Assembly (NCBI GenBank): GCA_944990035.1
Contig: CALYLX010000149.1
Coordinates: forward strand, 744,001 to 808,000
DNA: 64,000 nucleotides
Source of the DNA: Clitopilus passeckerianus
Taxonomy: Eukaryota > Basidiomycota > Agaricomycetes > Agaricales > Entolomataceae
Direction of reading: 5' to 3'
The notes below the pieces were generated by a model. The model ran no database searches, had not been told where the DNA came from, and was given only the letters and a program-made list of their open reading frames with translations. Shown in pieces: positions 24,395 to 35,230 of this stretch (within the stretch, counting starts at the first letter, position 1; the number at the start of each line of letters is the position of its first letter). The translations under genes were made by a program, and so were the position numbers.

Positions 24395-26967
24395 ATGCCC
24401 AGCGGCAACGCACTCAACAAGCGCACTCTTGCAGAGTCTAGCGCCGGTCCAAAATCGAAGGTATCTAAGACAAGCAAGAACTCGTCTGCCTCGACTGCTG
24501 CTCGTGCGGAAGGTATGTTTGTTTTAATTTTCCGATCTCATAGACTTATTATTTGTTAGCCGAGAATCTTCCTCCGCTGCCTCCCGTGGCTGCTAGAGCC
24601 AGAATGATAAGGCAGTACAGTAAGTAACTTTGTCTACTACCACTATCGGTGATACTCATGCCGTTTGTATAGGTTCAGTGGCAGCTACTTCAGGAGGCAG
24701 TGAGTGCATTATCTTCTATGCCAATGGGGTCGCTAACATGCGTGTAGATGAAGTATTGCCATTGAGAACTTCGTCAAGGTCTAATCAAGGCCAGGGTGGT
24801 CATATTGATAAACTCAATGCATTCGTGACGAAGACCACGCAACCTGTTCAGAAGGTGACTGCTGCCACGGGAGCTGTTGAGATCCCAGCTGGATTGCAGG
24901 AGAACAACATGGCCCCCGTTATAAAGGTTTGTGAGCTAATCTGATGAACCAATTACTTTCTCACTCAGTTGTCTAGGCTCCTCCGAAACCGCGACCCAAG
25001 AATACGGCCACCACCATCCCGGCTCAGACCGTCATGCCCTTGAGACCGCTGACGAAGCCAGTGGGCACTGCCAGCACTGTAAATGGGCGATATGGATACG
25101 TTGAAGGGCCTACCTCTGCCGCTCGCAACATCGACAATCCCGTAGACCAACAATTGGTCGTTGGGCCCGCGAATCCGCCTGCTGCCGACACTACAACCTC
25201 CAAGCAACCCCACCCCGACAAGAACATGTCAGAAGACATGAGTGCCGAGCAAGACCACCAGGACGACGATCTAGTTAACAACGCGGGCCCGATCATGGAA
25301 GAGGAAGATTATGATCCTGACGAGGATCTCCAGGACGGCGACAACGAAGGTGATCTGTATGGAGATGACCCCGCTTTCGCGTTTGAAGAACCAGATGAAA
25401 CAGGGAGCAACGTTGGCGATCAGGCAAGGTAATGTTACTCCACATGTGTAATATACTATCAACCTGACAGCTCAATAGTGATGAGGACCATGCGCCAGAT
25501 GGATCACAAGGAAAGTATCTCTTTGTTGTTGTGCTCAATCACGCTAAATTTGGATTACAGACATCGACGAAAACTCTCCAGATGCAGATGAAGAACATAA
25601 TCAGTCGTTCTTGCGGAACCTCTCCCCGGTAAGCAGTGAGTTTCCGTCATGCAGATCAAGTACTGATTGTTTTCTTAGCCCGCAGGCGAAGAAGTCGACG
25701 TGGTCACAGATCATAGGTCTCGCAATCGAGCCACTCGACCTCCCTCGCCCTCGCGACTTTTACAAGCTAGCCTCAATCTAGAAGAACAGCAGACCGACAA
25801 TGAGGATGAGGACGACATTGACATTGACAGTACCCAACGAGCTCGCCGAGGGACAAAAGCGATTGGCCAAGGTGCCGAAGACCCGTCCAATTTAGCCTAT
25901 TACAACAAGGATCCGTTGTTCAAAAGCATGATCATTCGAGCAATGGATTCCTACCGTGCTTATCTTGCTCTTGTCACCCCCTTCCCAACTATGGCTGAAA
26001 ATTTCGATGATGCTGAACAGTTTATGGCCGACGAGATATCTGCTGCTGTCAGGAGGGGTGAACTTTCCGGTGCTCCTAGTAGGCCTTCTGTGTTTCCTTG
26101 AGGGTCTGGAGCTCACGAATGATATAGGTTACAATATTGTGCGGCCAATGTCTGAAGTGGTAAGTGACCTTCGTTGTGTTTAGTGTTCTATCTAACACAA
26201 CTCAGGTCTTTCGTGTTGGCCCAAGCCAACGCGGCACATTCAAGCAGGCAGGACGTACTGTTGTCAAGATTCACTATCAAGAAGCAATCTCTCCTAACAA
26301 GGGGCAGGAATACCCCGGGAATCAACTCGCCGAAACATCAGCAGTTAAGGAGCGTATTCGGGAACTTCTGGAGAATTATTCGTTCCTCCACGGCAATCCA
26401 AACCCTGAGGTTCGCGGTTTTCGTTTCTCTCGAAGTAGTTTACTGACTACTGCATCATGGTATAGGGTGTAATCGAGAACTTCAGTCATTCCGCGATCCG
26501 TGCAATGATCACGGAAATGTATTACACTCCAAACAAGCCTATCGCTCGCCTATCGCCCGATTTTCACGACTCGGTTTCACATGCTGCTGCTGCTCTTGCC
26601 ATGACCGTCGTAAGTCATCATTTGACTCTCAGCTCTCCAGTACCGTTCTCATATACCTTTAGGTCTACAACTGCCTTGAAGAATATCGGACTGGTGTCTT
26701 CAGTGGCATCCCATTCGAGGGAAAAACATATTCTAAAAAGTATGATCTGTTCATGAAGTCCTTAGCCACAGTGGGTGCACACTCCTCACGTGGCCCTCAT
26801 CTACGCCAACTTCAGCGGGATTGGGCACAAAGTGGGCTGTAAGTAATTCAAATATTTATCAATGTAACTTTTGAACCAACGTGGCTTTTAGATCCAAGAT
26901 GAAGAAGCCTCTCGCTGACGCCGATATGGATGAGGATTTCACAAATCTCCCCATTCACCTCGACTAG
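24395..26967 (+). CDS. Acidic protein resembling the DUF6532 group
   Basis: Thirteen exons (24395-24512, 24560-24619, 24673-24699, 24748-24926, 24977-25428, 25471-25514, 25561-25628, 25679-26078, 26128-26159, 26206-26409, 26466-26609, 26663-26838, 26892-26967) close in frame to 659 residues. The N-terminal half is basic, Pro/Ser-rich, then strongly acidic (DPDEDLQDGDNEGD-like runs), typical of a disordered nuclear protein. The C-terminal about 300 residues look folded: DPLFKSMIIRAMDSYRAYL, AIRAMITEMYYTPN, ALAMTVVYNCLEEYRTGVF and KKYDLFMKSLATV. This resembles the DUF6532 module, common and often repeated in agaricomycetes, with no known function. Exon 6 has two AG acceptors 8 nt apart (25470 and 25478); only the first keeps the frame. 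The residue-level family match was judged by eye. Confidence 0.7.
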
Positions 26968-27403
26968 ATACAATACCCTACTGTAGTTTCCCTTCCTATG
27001 CTCGACTATGTGCAACGTATAGATCAATAGTACCAAATGTTATTCTATTTATTCTATCCTTTCGTGTGGTCCACTATGCGATAGTATGAGTGTTGTTGAC
27101 GCTAAAGCCTCAATATGAGGCTACCATGCTCTATGACAGTATGACACAGTACTAATACACGACTAGCTCTCTGGGCCTGTGTAGGCGCCATATGTCTACA
27201 GCAGAACAAGATGCGTAAGTAGATCTATATAGAATCCAACTACTACCTAGATGACCCGAAGCTAACAAGCACTATCAAGTATGTTAAGCAGCTATGGGTG
27301 GCTACCTAACCTCAAGAGACTGCTACCGAGACCTATAGACGAGGTATACCCATGCTATGGAGGTTTCGTGCTATAGGAACCTACCTAGAGCTATGTAGCT
27401 CCC
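26968..27403. other. Intergenic stretch, nothing recognised
   Basis: About 440 bp rich in CTA/TAG words, between the DUF6532-like gene and the HARBI1-like relic. No coding exon, RNA gene or clear repeat boundary is visible. Confidence 0.4.
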
Positions 27404-28920
27404 CAGGATTTGCTGATGTTGTGGCTTCAAGAAGTCATTGAAGGCCATCCAGATTGCTTTCATGAGCAACTTGGCCTTTCACACTATGTGTTCTCCAAGT
27501 TATCTTGTGAATTGCAACAAGATCACAAGCTAGCGGACTCTCAAGAGATTATAGCTGATGAACAGCTTGCCATTCCCCTGTACTTTTCTCAACACGCATC
27601 AGCAAAAAAATACCTAGCTTACAGCTGCCTTGCCTTGGCTTACCAAAACTTGCAGTTGTCTTGCAGCACTCTGCAAGCCACTCAAGATATGTAAGCCATA
27701 TAAGGCCTATAAGCTAGATTGGTGTCTTATAGTATAACTTGCAGTCAACTTACTTAAAGTTTTTGTGCTTTATTTTGTGCTAAAAGTTATTTTCCAAACA
27801 CTAAAAAAAATTCAAAAATCTGCAAGTAATTTACAAGGCAGCTGCAAGATAGCCTTCTGCAAGTCCAGTGAGATTTTGCTAACCTGACTCAAGCTCTCAG
27901 ATGCTCCAGGAGCAATTCCAGAGAAGTGGAGACACGGTTAGCAAGTGAGTATATTTTTTACACCATGTACATTGACCCTAACTTCTTGCAGAGTAATCCA
28001 CAGGCTCACAAAAATGTTGATTGGTTCATTTTATCACAAATATGTCAAACCCATGCCCAACATAACTCCTGCTGCCATCCAACAGAATCCATGCCTATAT
28101 CCTTATTTCAAGCATACAAGAGGTGGAGGTGATGGGTCGGGATTTGATTCCCGAGTGCATCAGAAAAAAATAACATGGCTTTTTTCAATCTTAGCTAACT
28201 TATTTGTGTCTTGAAGCATTTTAATTAGGTGTAAAATACAAATAAGTTAGTTAAGACCTAGTCAAGACAGAACAAGTTATCTTAGATTTTTCTGATGACT
28301 CACTGGAGGAAGAGGCCATAGCTCGTTATTGAAGTAGGAAGGGGTGTGTTTCACAAAATGTATTGGCAGGACCGGGCAGGTTCAGATTAGGAATCAATAT
28401 TTGTGTATCTCCTCACCAGATGGGAGGGAAGTGCTGCTGACTCCAGAGTATTTGACTATGCTTGTAAGCATGACCTCTGGGTCCCAGAAGACTGCTACTT
28501 TCTGGCCAATGCTAGTTTCTCACTGTGTGACATGCTCATGACACTGTCTCAAGAAGTTTGCTATCACCTTCAAGAATGGCGCTGAGGCAATTCACAGCCA
28601 CAGAATTACGAAGAACTCTTCAATCTTTGGCATGCACAAGCTCGCAACATTGTTGAACGGATATTCAGCATCTTCAAACAAAGCTTCACTCTTACTACTT
28701 GTGCTTCCAAGTATTCTACCACTATGCAGTCACAATTCATCTGTGCACTTGCTGCACTATTGTAAATCAAGGAATTGAGCATTTCGTCCACCAATTGGAG
28801 TGTGGAAGTCCACCGCCACATGCCGGCAGACTTCTATTCGGCATTTACCGCTGCGCCATATGTGGGTTTTCCTGTCCACTCAGACTTCGTAGATTATCTT
28901 TTGTTACTGGATATAGCAAT
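27404..28920 (+). pseudogene. HARBI1-like (PIF/Harbinger) transposase relic
   Basis: Fragments of a DDE transposase are scattered over three frames in the right order. EGHPDCFHEQLGLSHYVF and DEQLAI form the N-terminal helix block (27420-27590). FYHKYVKPMPN and YPYFKH follow (28020-28120). GSAADSRVFDYACKHDLW, FLANASFSLCDML and YHLQEW lie in the catalytic domain (28410-28580). ELFNLWHAQARNIVERIFSI lies at 28610-28670, and DFYSAFTAAPYVGFPVHSDF near the end. These are standard landmarks of basidiomycete HARBI1-like transposases. Several frameshifts and stops, and a MITE insertion at 28158-28297, show that it is dead. The HARBI1 family normally makes 3-bp TTA/TAA duplications; its ends were not located. 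Confidence 0.75.
28158..28297. mobile_element. MITE with CATCAGAAAAA termini, copy 1
   Basis: A 140-bp element begins CATCAGAAAAA and ends TTTTTCTGATG. Its inner arms continue the inverted repeat (TTAGCTAACTTATTTGT near the left, ACAAATAAGTTAGTTAA near the right). It interrupts the HARBI1-like relic. A second, internally deleted copy with nearly identical ends sits at 58129-58222 in an unrelated LINE, which proves mobility. No protein is encoded. The target duplication is not clear in this copy, so the mobilising superfamily is unknown. Confidence 0.85.
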
Positions 28921-29479
28921 AGATTAGATAGTATAAAAACATGTATTTTGTAGTCCGAAATAACATCGCACTTTCTATCTACTTTTACAATATGCACTTT
29001 ACAACTTCATTTGCCACCACAATCCAGCTGAGTACTTTGTATGTGAAGCTAAGGCTGATTTCTGCTGCCATAAAGCATCAGATTCAAGCAATGGAGATGC
29101 AGAAGAAACCCATAGGGCAGCACAACCAAAACTATTATATGCATCAATTTCAGCAGCTGAATGACATCGAGCAGGAGCATGCAGGAATACAATTGCCGAG
29201 CAAATGTGGGAGGACTATCAAATAAAATTGGCACATCGAGGGCTTCTGTAGCAGTAGATACAATGTGACAGTATACTTTACAACTAAAGCTCGAGATCAG
29301 AGCATGTTACAAAGATATTCTGTATGCTTCTTCTGTGCTCCAATGCTACCATATATGTCTACAAGATTCTTATCTTTGGTAAATAGATGAAGGATTGCAT
29401 TTTCTTCTCTATCAGAAAAGTCACCGTCATCATACAGCAAGTTGATAGCAGCCTACAGTGAGCAGTGTTAAGCTAGTAT
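28921..29479. other. Region without recognised gene
   Basis: About 560 bp following the HARBI1-like relic. A short frame at about 28990-29225 encodes a helical, Gln-rich stretch with IKHQIQAMEMQKKP but no known family. It may be remaining transposon sequence. Confidence 0.35.
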
Positions 29480-29990
29480 CGCTACGTGCTCAACCAAGTA
29501 TCAAGAGTTCAGCTGCTTAGTCCTCTACCAGCCTTTGTAGAGACGAGCGAGAGTAATCGAGCGAGTCGAAGTTAAAGCAAATAGCGATGTATAGGCTTTT
29601 AGGTCAAGCTGGGGAAGCAAGACCGAAAGCGTGAAAGTATTTATACATGAAGAGTAGGGCTAAGGGTTGGGCATTGCGCAGCAATGCTAAGTAAGCGAAA
29701 GTAAATATGACTCGGAGTGAGTCAGAGTAAGAGTCATGACAAGTCATGGTAAGTAAATATAGTACAAGTATCCCACGATCGTGAGAACACTGAGTAATCG
29801 TAGCTAAAGGGATGAGTAATGCGCAGCAGTACTGAGTAATTGTATAAACGTAAGCGGGGCGGGGATAGTAATGGTAGATGAGTAAAAGGAAAAAGAGTCC
29901 GGGTGCGTATCCAAGGTAACTGTAACAAGCAGGAGTGTCTGGAGCACCAATCATGGCTACAGCAATTTTATGAAAAGCACCTATCATCCC
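29480..29990 (-). repeat. Possible solo LTR of a Ty3-like element
   Basis: Read on the minus strand, the segment contains repeated ATTACTCA/TTACTC words, a TATAAATA box at about 29637-29646 followed by CTTTCACGCTTTCGG, and a Ser-codon-like TCGACTCGCTCGATTACTC tract. Such composition is typical of the U3-R region of agaricomycete Ty3/gypsy LTRs. No internal pol sequence adjoins it. Exact ends and target duplication could not be set, so this is a tentative call. Confidence 0.35.
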
Positions 29991-30649
29991 CTCATTTGAT
30001 CTTTCTGCTTGGGTTTATCCTTTTCTGTGCACCGTAGAGGCAGAAGGCTGGGTAGTGGTGTGAGGAGGAGAGTCAGAATCAGCACAAGTCCGCTTTTTAG
30101 AGGCAAGAGTCTTTAGGGCAGGAGTCTCAGGCTGAGTGAGTTCCTGGGCTATCTCATCGTCAAGAATTTTTGCTGGACCAGCTGCAGGGGCAGATTGTGG
30201 ACTGGGCTGGCCGTCAGCAAAACAGCAAAGCAGTTGAGGCAACTTGAAAAAGAGGTGACTGGAAACCAGCTTGAAATTTTTTTCAAGTATATCAAGTTGG
30301 TCTCAAGTACCATTCCAAGATGCAGTGTTTGGTATGCTACTTGAACTTAACTTGAGCACAACCTGTATGCAATTTGAAATATGTCTTAACCAACAAAATA
30401 TAACATATATTTTAAAGCTACAAATATTCTATTCTATTACCACCAAGTTTGTTCTGGGTTTTTCAATACAAAGATACCTTTTCAAATAGGTTTCAAGTAG
30501 CTGGTCAAGTACAATCAAGTAATACTAAACTATTGAGCTAGAGGGCTTTAGAAAGTATATAAAGTATACTTTTCACTTTTCTAATACTTAAAACTATGAT
30601 TTGAACCTGTTTAGGGTATATAAAAATAATGGCTGAATTTTATTGAAAA
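29991..30649. other. Region without recognised gene
   Basis: A minus-strand frame at 30015-30242 encodes a short Pro/Ser/Thr-rich stretch without a known domain. The rest is AT-rich with CAAGTA/TTGAAA words. Nothing further is supported. Confidence 0.35.
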
Positions 30650-31397
30650 AATAACTAAGTCCTTTGGATCTAACAGGAATTGATGGGCTGCACTACAAAT
30701 ATATGTATTACTAGAAGATCCCAAGTTTGCGCTAGCAGCCTGCTTTGATGTGATGAAAGAACGGCCAATGCACTGATTAATCTTGCTAATCAGGTTACTT
30801 GTGCCATGCCTAGACTGCATGTGAGGGCAAGTCAGTACAGGATGCTAAGAATTCTTCTCCTTGCAATGGAAAGCAAAGAGGAGCTGCGATGGAGCCCGAT
30901 CATCATCAAGTTCCCGAATGAGAGCCATATTAAAATGGTCATACACGGCAGATTTCCATGAAGCTATGGATGCGTCTAGTAGTAATCAGCAATGAGAAAG
31001 CACAAATATAAGCTATGTCAGAGTTCCTCACCAATAATCTCCTCATCAGGCATGTGCCAGACCGCCAGATCATCCATCCTGTGAATGGCCATCTTCTTAT
31101 GTTGCTGGGGTTTGATTGGTGAGATAAGAACTGGAGAGGCAGTAGGACCCTCATCATCTGAGTCAAAGGTTTCATAAGCAGATAGAAAAGGTCTGATAGA
31201 GTCAGACGACTATTGGCAGCAAGGCAGAGTGAAGGGGAAAAAGTGTCTGTAACAGGTAAGCGAGAAGAAGGGTGTAATGCAGGGCACGAGGAAGGGCGCG
31301 AATTAGCCAGCGTCACCTCTCGGCTACCTGTGGGCGTTGTCCTGCGAGATGGCCTACCTCGCGAGCCAGTAGTAGGTGTTTTCCTTGGTGGGGCCAT
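30650..31397 (-). pseudogene. hAT-like transposase N-terminal relic
   Basis: Minus-strand fragments begin MAPPRKTPTTGSRGRPSRR at 31397, pass through an acidic patch (FDSDDEG) and reach SIASWKSAVYDHFNMALI, LLFAFHCKEKNS and SRHGTSNLISKINQCIGR. The Ser-Trp-…-Tyr-Asp-His-Phe segment followed by a Cys/His pattern is the usual BED-finger entry of basidiomycete hAT transposases. A stop follows KEKNS (about 30850), and a frame change is needed near 31200. The catalytic part is absent. The family call is moderate. Confidence 0.5.
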
Positions 31398-31989
31398 CTA
31401 TTCCTGCTGGCAGAGAGGTTGAGAGGTTGTTTGTTCACACAAGACCCACAGTATCAAGCTATATTCATTCAGAGTTCTACTACAGATAATCGTACTTGAA
31501 TTGTACGGATAATCATGGAACCGCAGTTATCAACCGCAGTTCATCTGTAGCCAATCCGATCTGTGGGAAGTGCCCGGATGTCGGTTGATAACTGGATACG
31601 CCCAATCCATGACAAGCCCTAGGGGGGAGATCGTGGGGGATCGTGTTAAAGATACATGATGTCTGCCAACACCGAGTTAGCAGTTGGATGACTTGCTGTG
31701 GGCGCTTGTGCAGCAGGCGCTCGCTGACCAGTGTCTGACCAGCACCAACCATGTTATCAGGTCCTTGCAGTGTCACTCGCAGAAAATATGGCAGGCCTTG
31801 GTTGTTGGCAAGTAGTGTGGCAGCTTGTGGGGTGTCTGAGTGACGTGGTGGGAGGTTTGGGACCGGCTGGATGCTTCCAAGATAGCACGATGGTGTAGTT
31901 TCCTGGCTGGGGGCAGCTGCATTGTGAGCGGGTACATGATGCTTTCCGAGGTAGGGTAAGGAATGCTACATCTTAAATAGTAGTCTATA
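31398..31989. other. Region without recognised gene
   Basis: About 590 bp between the hAT-like relic and the copia LTR. Short frames exist but show no motif. It contains GCAGGCGC and CTGACCAG repeats of a few bases only. Confidence 0.35.
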
Positions 31990-32411
31990 AATGTGTTGCA
32001 AGAACCTCGAGAGGCTGGAGTGTCGAGCAGGCGGGGAAGTGCAACTACTAAGAGGGCGCTTACCTTGAGTGTAGAGACTAAGCAAGTACTAACTATGTAA
32101 GGACGAGTGGTAAAACTCTTATAGTATTATGGTGTAGAATGTACACTATATATACAAGTATGAAGTGCGCACAGACCATGTATGTGTAAGCGTATGGAAT
32201 GATGTAGAACATCATGGAATGTGCTAAATATAGTACGGAATAGAAGAGAAACTATATATAGTAGTAATGGTGTGTAATGGAGTCATATGTGACATACAGT
32301 AATGTATGTAATATCGTATGAATCATGGAATAACCCTAGACCCTAGTCACATGCCGTGTCAGGTGATATCACGTGATGTGTCACGTGACCAGACATGTCA
32401 ATATTCCAACA
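31990..32411 (-). repeat. 3' LTR of the copia element (inner edge at 32411)
   Basis: On the minus strand the LTR would begin TGTTGGAATATTGACATG at 32411, directly after a purine-rich tract (ATGGGGGTGTG) that fits the polypurine primer of plus-strand synthesis. The body has CACGTGA words and TATATATA boxes. The outer end is not defined by sequence and 31990 is approximate. No second LTR is in the window, because the 5' side of the element is missing. Confidence 0.55.
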
Positions 32412-33622
32412 CACACCCCCATGAAGATGAAGAAACTTATCTAAGTCTTCACAGATTGACGATAGAATTCTAATCCTAGATTAGATCTATGTGGCGCAAA
32501 CTTGATCTTATCCAAATTCTTGGCAAGTAAGTCAGCTGTGTTTTCTTCGCTGGGTACAAAGTATAGCTCGATAGCACGTTCTTCGACAAAGTTCCGTATA
32601 GCATGATATTTGATGTCGATATGCTTAGAGTGTTTCTCTGTAACAGGATTTTGTCCCATAAAGATTGATCCTTGATTATCGCTAATTAACCATGTTGGTT
32701 TGGAGACATCTTGATCTATCTCGGCGAAGAGACTTCTCATCCAAACAATCTGACGTGATGTGTCAGATAGAGCCATGTATTTGGCTTCTGTAGACGAATG
32801 TGCGACAGTCTTTTGTTTACGTGTCGTCCAAGACACAAGACCACCGGCCAGTTTCAAGAAGAAACCGGAAATGGATTTATGATCATTTTTATCAGATGCC
32901 CAGTCCGAATCGGTCCAGCCATAGAGTGCCTGGTTAGATGCTCCATTGTATACAAGTGCATAGTTAGGCGTGTTTGCCAAGTACTTAAGCACATGTTTGG
33001 CTTCGTCAAGATGCTCTTTACTCGGATTCGCAGAATATTGAGCGAGCGTAATGACTGGATATGAAATATCAGGTCTTGTTCCTAACATGAGGTACAAGAG
33101 TGATCCAATAATGGATTGATATTCATGTCGGAGTTTGGGATCGACTTCGGCGGTGTTCGGGGTAGGAGCCCAGCCTTGTGGTAGACGCATGTGAGCAGAA
33201 CATTTAGCATTAGTCATTCCGTATTTCTGCAAGATCTTCTCCAAATAGGGAACTTGGTCAAGTTTTATCTTTTTGCCCTGTTTGGTTATCCACATACGTC
33301 GGAATTTCTTAGCTTCGCCAAGATCACGACATTCCCATTTTTTCATGAATTCAGATTTCATCTGTATGACGAGGTTCCAATCAGACCCCATGAACATTGC
33401 ATCATCGACGTAGACCACAGCAATAACCGTTTTGCTGCCTTTCTGGTAGATGAAAACTCCCGGGTCGCTGAGTGTTCGTTTAAATCCAAGGAATTCCATG
33501 GATTTGGTCATTTGTCTCCACCAAGACAAACTGGCTTGTTTAAGGCCATATAAGGCTCGTTTAAGTTGCCAAACCTTTTTAGGTTGTGATGGATCTTTAA
33601 ACCCTTCCGGTTGATCCATGTA

Positions 33623-33832
33623 CAGTGGGCAACAAAACCATTCCAATGTTTGCTACTTTTTCAGAGATCACTTAATAACTCAAAAAGGAAAATAGGTGAA
33701 ATCTTTGAAATAATATATAGTAAAGTTTAACATCTTGGCTTGAATCTGACATAAGCCTGAGGCTGTGCAACCACTTTTAGAAGTTGTTTCACACACTGCA
33801 AAGTGGTCACTCATTGGAAAGGTTTTGTTGCC
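33623..33832. repeat. Left terminal inverted repeat of the Tc1 element
   Basis: The 210-bp arm is matched by 35021-35230 in inverse orientation. Its outer end (GGCAACAAAACCATTCCAAT) reappears inverted at its inner end (ATTGGAAAGGTTTTGTTGCC, 33813-33832), so each arm is itself a fold-back with two transposase-site-like copies. Confidence 0.95.
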
Positions 33833-33972
33833 GCTGCTTACACAACCAATGTTTAGCTAATAAGTCACATGATACTCAACTTTGCTGATTGTGATCAACA
33901 AGGTCATGTGACCAGTGTACTAACTGACTATATAAGCAGCTGTCCTGACCATTAGATCCCTACCACTGCACC

Positions 33973-35046
33973 ATGCAACCTCTCACTAAAGTGCAAACAA
34001 TCCGCGTTCTTGAACTGCTTGACTCTGGCATTTCTGGTGCAACTATCCATACAAAAACTGGAATAGGTCTTGCTTCTATTAGTAGAATACGTAAACAACA
34101 CCGCCCACATCTTGCCAAGTCCTCTGGTGGTCGTCCCTCCAAGCTTACGCCTGCCAACATCGAATACACCAAATTAAACATGCACATGGGCAAGATTTCC
34201 ACAGCTGTCGATGCGGCCAGGGTTCTTCAAAATATTACCAACAACTCTGTTACACCTCAGACAGTACGCAGGCACCTCAAAAATACGGGTTGGAAGGCTG
34301 TGGTGAAGAGGAAACACCCTGCACTTACCAAGGCGCATAAAAAGGCTCAACTGGAATTTGCAGAGAGGCATGCAGAGTGGACTATAGAGGACTGGAAAAG
34401 GGTCTGGTGGTCTGATGAGACTAAAATCAACCGTTTTGGGTCAGATGGGAGGGAAATGGTGTGGAAAGACAAGAATGAGGGGCTTAGCAAGCGGACGGTT
34501 AAAGAAACCAGAAAGTACAGTGGTGGAAGTATTATGGTGTGGGGCTGTATAGGGTGGAAAGGGGTTGGATATGCTACCAGAATTGAAGGTAACATGGATG
34601 CTGACCTTTACACAAAAATTCTAGATGATGAACTCCAGAAAACCTTCAAGTACTACAAGCTCAAACACCACGACATCCTTTTTCAGCAGGATAACGACTC
34701 CAAGCACACTAGCAGAACAGCTCGGGAGTGGTTTGAGGACCATGATATTGATGTTCTTATATGGCCAGCACACTCTCCTGACCTTAATCCTATTGAACAT
34801 CTTTGGGTTCATGTCAAGAATGAGCTGAAAAAGTACCCGGATCCACCTGCTGAAATTTTTCAACTTTGGGAGCGGGTACAGGTTGTTTGGGATGCTATAC
34901 CAGAGGAGGTATGCCAGAATTTAATAGAGTCTACGCCTAGAAGACTTGAGGCAGTAATGAAGGCCAAAGGAGAGTGGACCCAAGTATTAATATTTATGTA
35001 TTTCTGTTTTTGTATATGCTGGCAACAAAACCTTTCCAATGAGTGA
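33973..35046 (+). CDS. Tc1/mariner DD34E transposase
   Basis: Intact 357-residue frame starting at an ATG about 45 bp after a TATATAAG box. N-terminal helix-turn-helix DNA-binding region (about 1-110) with GRPSKLT between the two halves. Catalytic acids are Asp148 (WWSDETKINRF), Asp240 (FQQDNDSKH) and Glu275 (NPIEHLW), 34 residues after the second Asp, the DD34E signature of Tc1-like enzymes. The enzyme cuts and pastes its element at TA. The C-terminus is encoded by the right inverted repeat. No stop, frameshift or intron is seen, so it may be functional. Confidence 0.95.
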   Translation: MQPLTKVQTIRVLELLDSGISGATIHTKTGIGLASISRIRKQHRPHLAKSSGGRPSKLTPANIEYTKLNMHMGKISTAVDAARVLQNITNNSVTPQTVRRHLKNTGWKAVVKRKHPALTKAHKKAQLEFAERHAEWTIEDWKRVWWSDETKINRFGSDGREMVWKDKNEGLSKRTVKETRKYSGGSIMVWGCIGWKGVGYATRIEGNMDADLYTKILDDELQKTFKYYKLKHHDILFQQDNDSKHTSRTAREWFEDHDIDVLIWPAHSPDLNPIEHLWVHVKNELKKYPDPPAEIFQLWERVQVVWDAIPEEVCQNLIESTPRRLEAVMKAKGEWTQVLIFMYFCFCICWQQNLSNE

Positions 35047-35230
35047 CCACTTTGCAGTGTGTGAAACAACTTCTAAAAGTGGTTGCACAGCCTCAGGCTT
35101 ATGTCAGATTCAAGCCAAGATGTTAAACTTTACTATATATTATTTCAAAGATTTTACCTATTTTCCTTTTTGAGTTATTAAGTGATCTCTGAAAAAGTAG
35201 CAAACATTGGAAAGGTTTTGTTGCCCACTG
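35021..35230. repeat. Right terminal inverted repeat of the Tc1 element
   Basis: Inverse of the left arm with very few mismatches. The inner end at 35021 lies inside the transposase gene: the last eight or so codons (WQQNLSNE) and the stop come from the inverted repeat. Confidence 0.95.

Larger units (their letters stand above)
33623..35230 (+). mobile_element. Tc1/mariner transposon, complete, TA target duplication
   Basis: A 1608-bp element bounded by CAGTGGGCAACAAAACC and its inverse, with TA at 33621-33622 and 35231-35232. The 210-bp terminal inverted repeats differ at only a few positions. Removing it rejoins the copia RT frame (EEIY/MDQP) with one TA, so the insertion is precise. It carries one intact transposase gene. 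High arm identity and the lack of lesions suggest recent arrival and possible activity. Confidence 0.97.

Noticed and set aside
28120..28155. tRNA T-arm-like hairpin (CGGGA-TTTGATT-TCCCG)
   Set aside because: No acceptor, D or anticodon arm can be built around it. It lies where the HARBI1-like gene should encode its catalytic region and is explained as decayed coding sequence.
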